Assembly: GCF_020921035.1 (NCBI RefSeq) | Contig: NC_063152.1 | Location: 28,085,903-28,149,902, forward strand | Reading direction: 5' to 3' | Origin: Rhodamnia argentea | Taxonomy: Eukaryota; Streptophyta; Magnoliopsida; Myrtales; Myrtaceae | Length of the DNA: 64,000 nt | Shown here: one piece after another, positions 62,239-64,000 of the stretch | How the letters are laid out: each line of letters starts with the position of its first letter | How positions within the stretch are numbered: the first letter of the stretch is position 1 | The notes under the pieces: model-generated | Seen by the model: only the letters and a program-made list of their open reading frames with translations | Database searches by the model: none | Told to the model about the DNA's origin: nothing | Program-made: the position numbers and the translations under genes

Positions 62239-63786
62239 TCAAAATCTTGGAGCTGCAACACAAATATTACATGCCTCAGGTGTCGAACTATTAAACAGAC
62301 ATACAAAGGAACAGAATCAGGGAAGATGAAAAATGCCGTTTAAGCTTGGATTAAAATGCTGAACCTACCTCCACCAATTGTTGCTTCAGGCATTCTCTCA
62401 ATTGAATACTTGTGCTGTGTAATGAACATGATTGGTACACCAGGGATCTGCTGGTACAAGATGGTATCAGAAACTATTTCCACAGCTTTATATTTTTATG
62501 ATGGACAATCAAACAATTTTCAAGTTATTATACCTTACGGATCCTTCGCTTTAGATCTCGATCACATGTGGCAACAATGTAGCATTTGTGCTGTTCAATT
62601 CATAAATTTAAAGTGAGTCTTGAAAGAATAAAGAAAGAAAACCCAAGAATCTGTCGGAACAAAGGGTACATACACAACAATATCCATCTCCAAACCTATA
62701 ATAAGTCAATTCTTAAGCCAATGAGCTCAAACTAAAACCAGGACCATTCGATGACATAAAATTCTGGCGGTCCACCATGGAACAGAGTTCTACATTCTAT
62801 TGACAATGCAAAAACAGAAAGACTATCATGTCACAGTCAATCTAACAAATCATCAACTTATTCACAAGACGGCACCAAATAATATTGTACAAGAGAAATA
62901 TTCCAACAACGTTGAGGAACTTGAGGGGGACTACAGATTAAATTCATATGTACAGCATCATTGTTCCACAATGGCGAAGCTAAGGTAAGGGCTAAGCTTT
63001 TCATTCCACGAGTTCCAATGGTAAATCTCATCGCATTACTTTAGCACCGACTTCCACAAAGAATACCAATTGGCAAACAATGTGCTCTTACGTTCAATGT
63101 AAAATCAGTTACGGGGTCTTGAAGGTTATCCATTACAGCAAGCAAATTCACAAAATCTAAGCAGAGCTCGACATCAACAGAACAACTCCTACTATCTGAA
63201 GTTCTCAACATAAATAAAATTTCAAACAGGGATGCCGATTTCAGGGGCAGAAAAGAGAGAATTCCAACTAATGCAAAAAATCTGGATGCGAACACACCTG
63301 AGTAACTCTCTCAACAAGGCAATCATCAGCATAGGTCCCTTTGTGAGTACATGGCAATCTTTCAAACCGAGAATCTTTTGCTATCCTGTAAAAAAAGGAA
63401 GTGCAAACGAAACCTCAGATCAGCAATCATAGTAAAGGTGAAAGAAAAAAGACACCGAGGTAAAGATTACAAAAGCAAAGAGAGAAAACAACTCAGCGAT
63501 AACAAAAAGAAAGAACCAAAACAAACCTCAAAGCAACACGGTATTTCTGGCCCAGCTTCTCGAGCTCTGCCATCACGCAATCCGTGATGCAGGGAGTACC
63601 TTTGAAGTTGAATGACAGGAAAATCAATGTAAGGCCATAGAATAGAATGGAACACAGGAACACAGAATCTAGTTAAAAGATGAGCGAAAATAACTAAATC
63701 ATCACTGAAATCAAAATATGAGCAGAAGACCGATAGGACTCACATTTCGCATATAAGCAGTCCATCATTCCCTTCTCCAAATCCAG
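62239..63786 (-). CDS. FCF1: rRNA-processing protein FCF1 homologue, 3' part (5' exons beyond the window)
   Basis: FCF1 is a PIN-domain protein of the nucleolar SSU processome required for early pre-18S rRNA cleavages. Visible exons: 63786-63744, 63599-63527, 63385-63298, 62590-62534, 62447-62369 and 62252-62239, giving 117 residues in perfect phase, roughly the C-terminal 60% of a protein of about 200. Landmarks: [94 protein letters not shown] and the tiny last exon that adds APRF-stop. The acidic PIN positions in TDCVMAE, YADDC and CDRD are present. The upstream exon with the VDTNF motif should lie past position 64000. The gene therefore runs off the right edge. Confidence 0.95.
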
Positions 63787-64000
63787 CTAACAGAAAATAA
63801 AGAACTCATGTTGGTTGCCATTCAAAATGAATAAAGAAAGTGGGAAAACAGTTTAATTTATATCTCGTATGAATCCCAAAAGAACAAGGCAGGAAAAAGG
63901 CATTGCACATGAAATGCAACTTAAACTACATAGCTTTTTGTCACAAGGTTCGATTAACCGAATGGGATCCAATCGATGGAACAGCACTGGCACAAATAGC
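63787..64000 (-). other. intron of FCF1 running to the window edge
   Basis: No codons of the expected upstream exon (the one ending FSIQNK in relatives) are visible, so this is intron sequence. Confidence 0.6.

Overview
This is nuclear DNA from a flowering plant, very probably a eudicot. Evidence: intron-rich genes with GT-AG (and two GC-AG) introns, plant-only families (SPA photomorphogenesis repressor, G-box bZIP factor, NDR1/HIN1-like protein, DUF7722 protein), AT-rich introns and intergenic DNA, CT/GA-rich leaders and many small repeats. A woody rosid such as Myrtaceae is possible but is only a guess. Nothing prokaryotic, organellar or viral was seen.

Layout. 1-14.1 kb: gene-poor repeat land, with a GA-rich promoter-like segment at the extreme left, a 104-bp minisatellite at about 1.8-2.4 kb, a fold-back element at 7.3-7.9 kb and one doubtful small secreted ORF at 12.4 kb. 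14.1-21 kb: SPA1-type WD40 gene (+, 7 coding exons, 932 aa). 25.5-26 kb: intronless 87-aa DUF7722 gene (+). 26.4-31.1 kb: gamma-tubulin (+, 11 exons, 474 aa) behind a cluster of site II promoter motifs. 33.8-34.8 kb: NDR1/HIN1-like membrane protein (-). 36.5-39.6 kb: glucose-6-phosphate 1-epimerase (-, 8 exons, 317 aa) with a complete 291-bp TRIM retroelement in intron 5. 43.5-48.7 kb: GBF3-like bZIP (-, 12 coding exons, 428 aa) with G-boxes in its own upstream region. 48.9-57.1 kb: gene-free, with several fold-back elements and a GC-rich, G-box-containing stretch. 57.2-58.3 kb: ribosomal protein eS28 (-) with a leader intron. 59.6-60.6 kb: C2-domain protein (-). 62.2-64 kb: 3' part of FCF1, an SSU-processome PIN protein (-), whose 5' exons lie beyond the right edge.

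The genes are ordinary plant genes and do not form a pathway or cluster. Thematic links only: SPA1 and the G-box bZIP both act in light signalling; eS28 and FCF1 both serve the small ribosomal subunit. Exon joins were worked out by hand from reading frame, splice dinucleotides and remembered family conservation; every joined coding sequence listed closes in frame. The most interesting items are the TRIM element with intact repeats and target-site duplication, the two predicted GC-AG introns, the duplicated 3' end of the SPA gene, the G-boxes upstream of a G-box-binding factor, and a family of fold-back elements. I found no convincing undescribed biological system.
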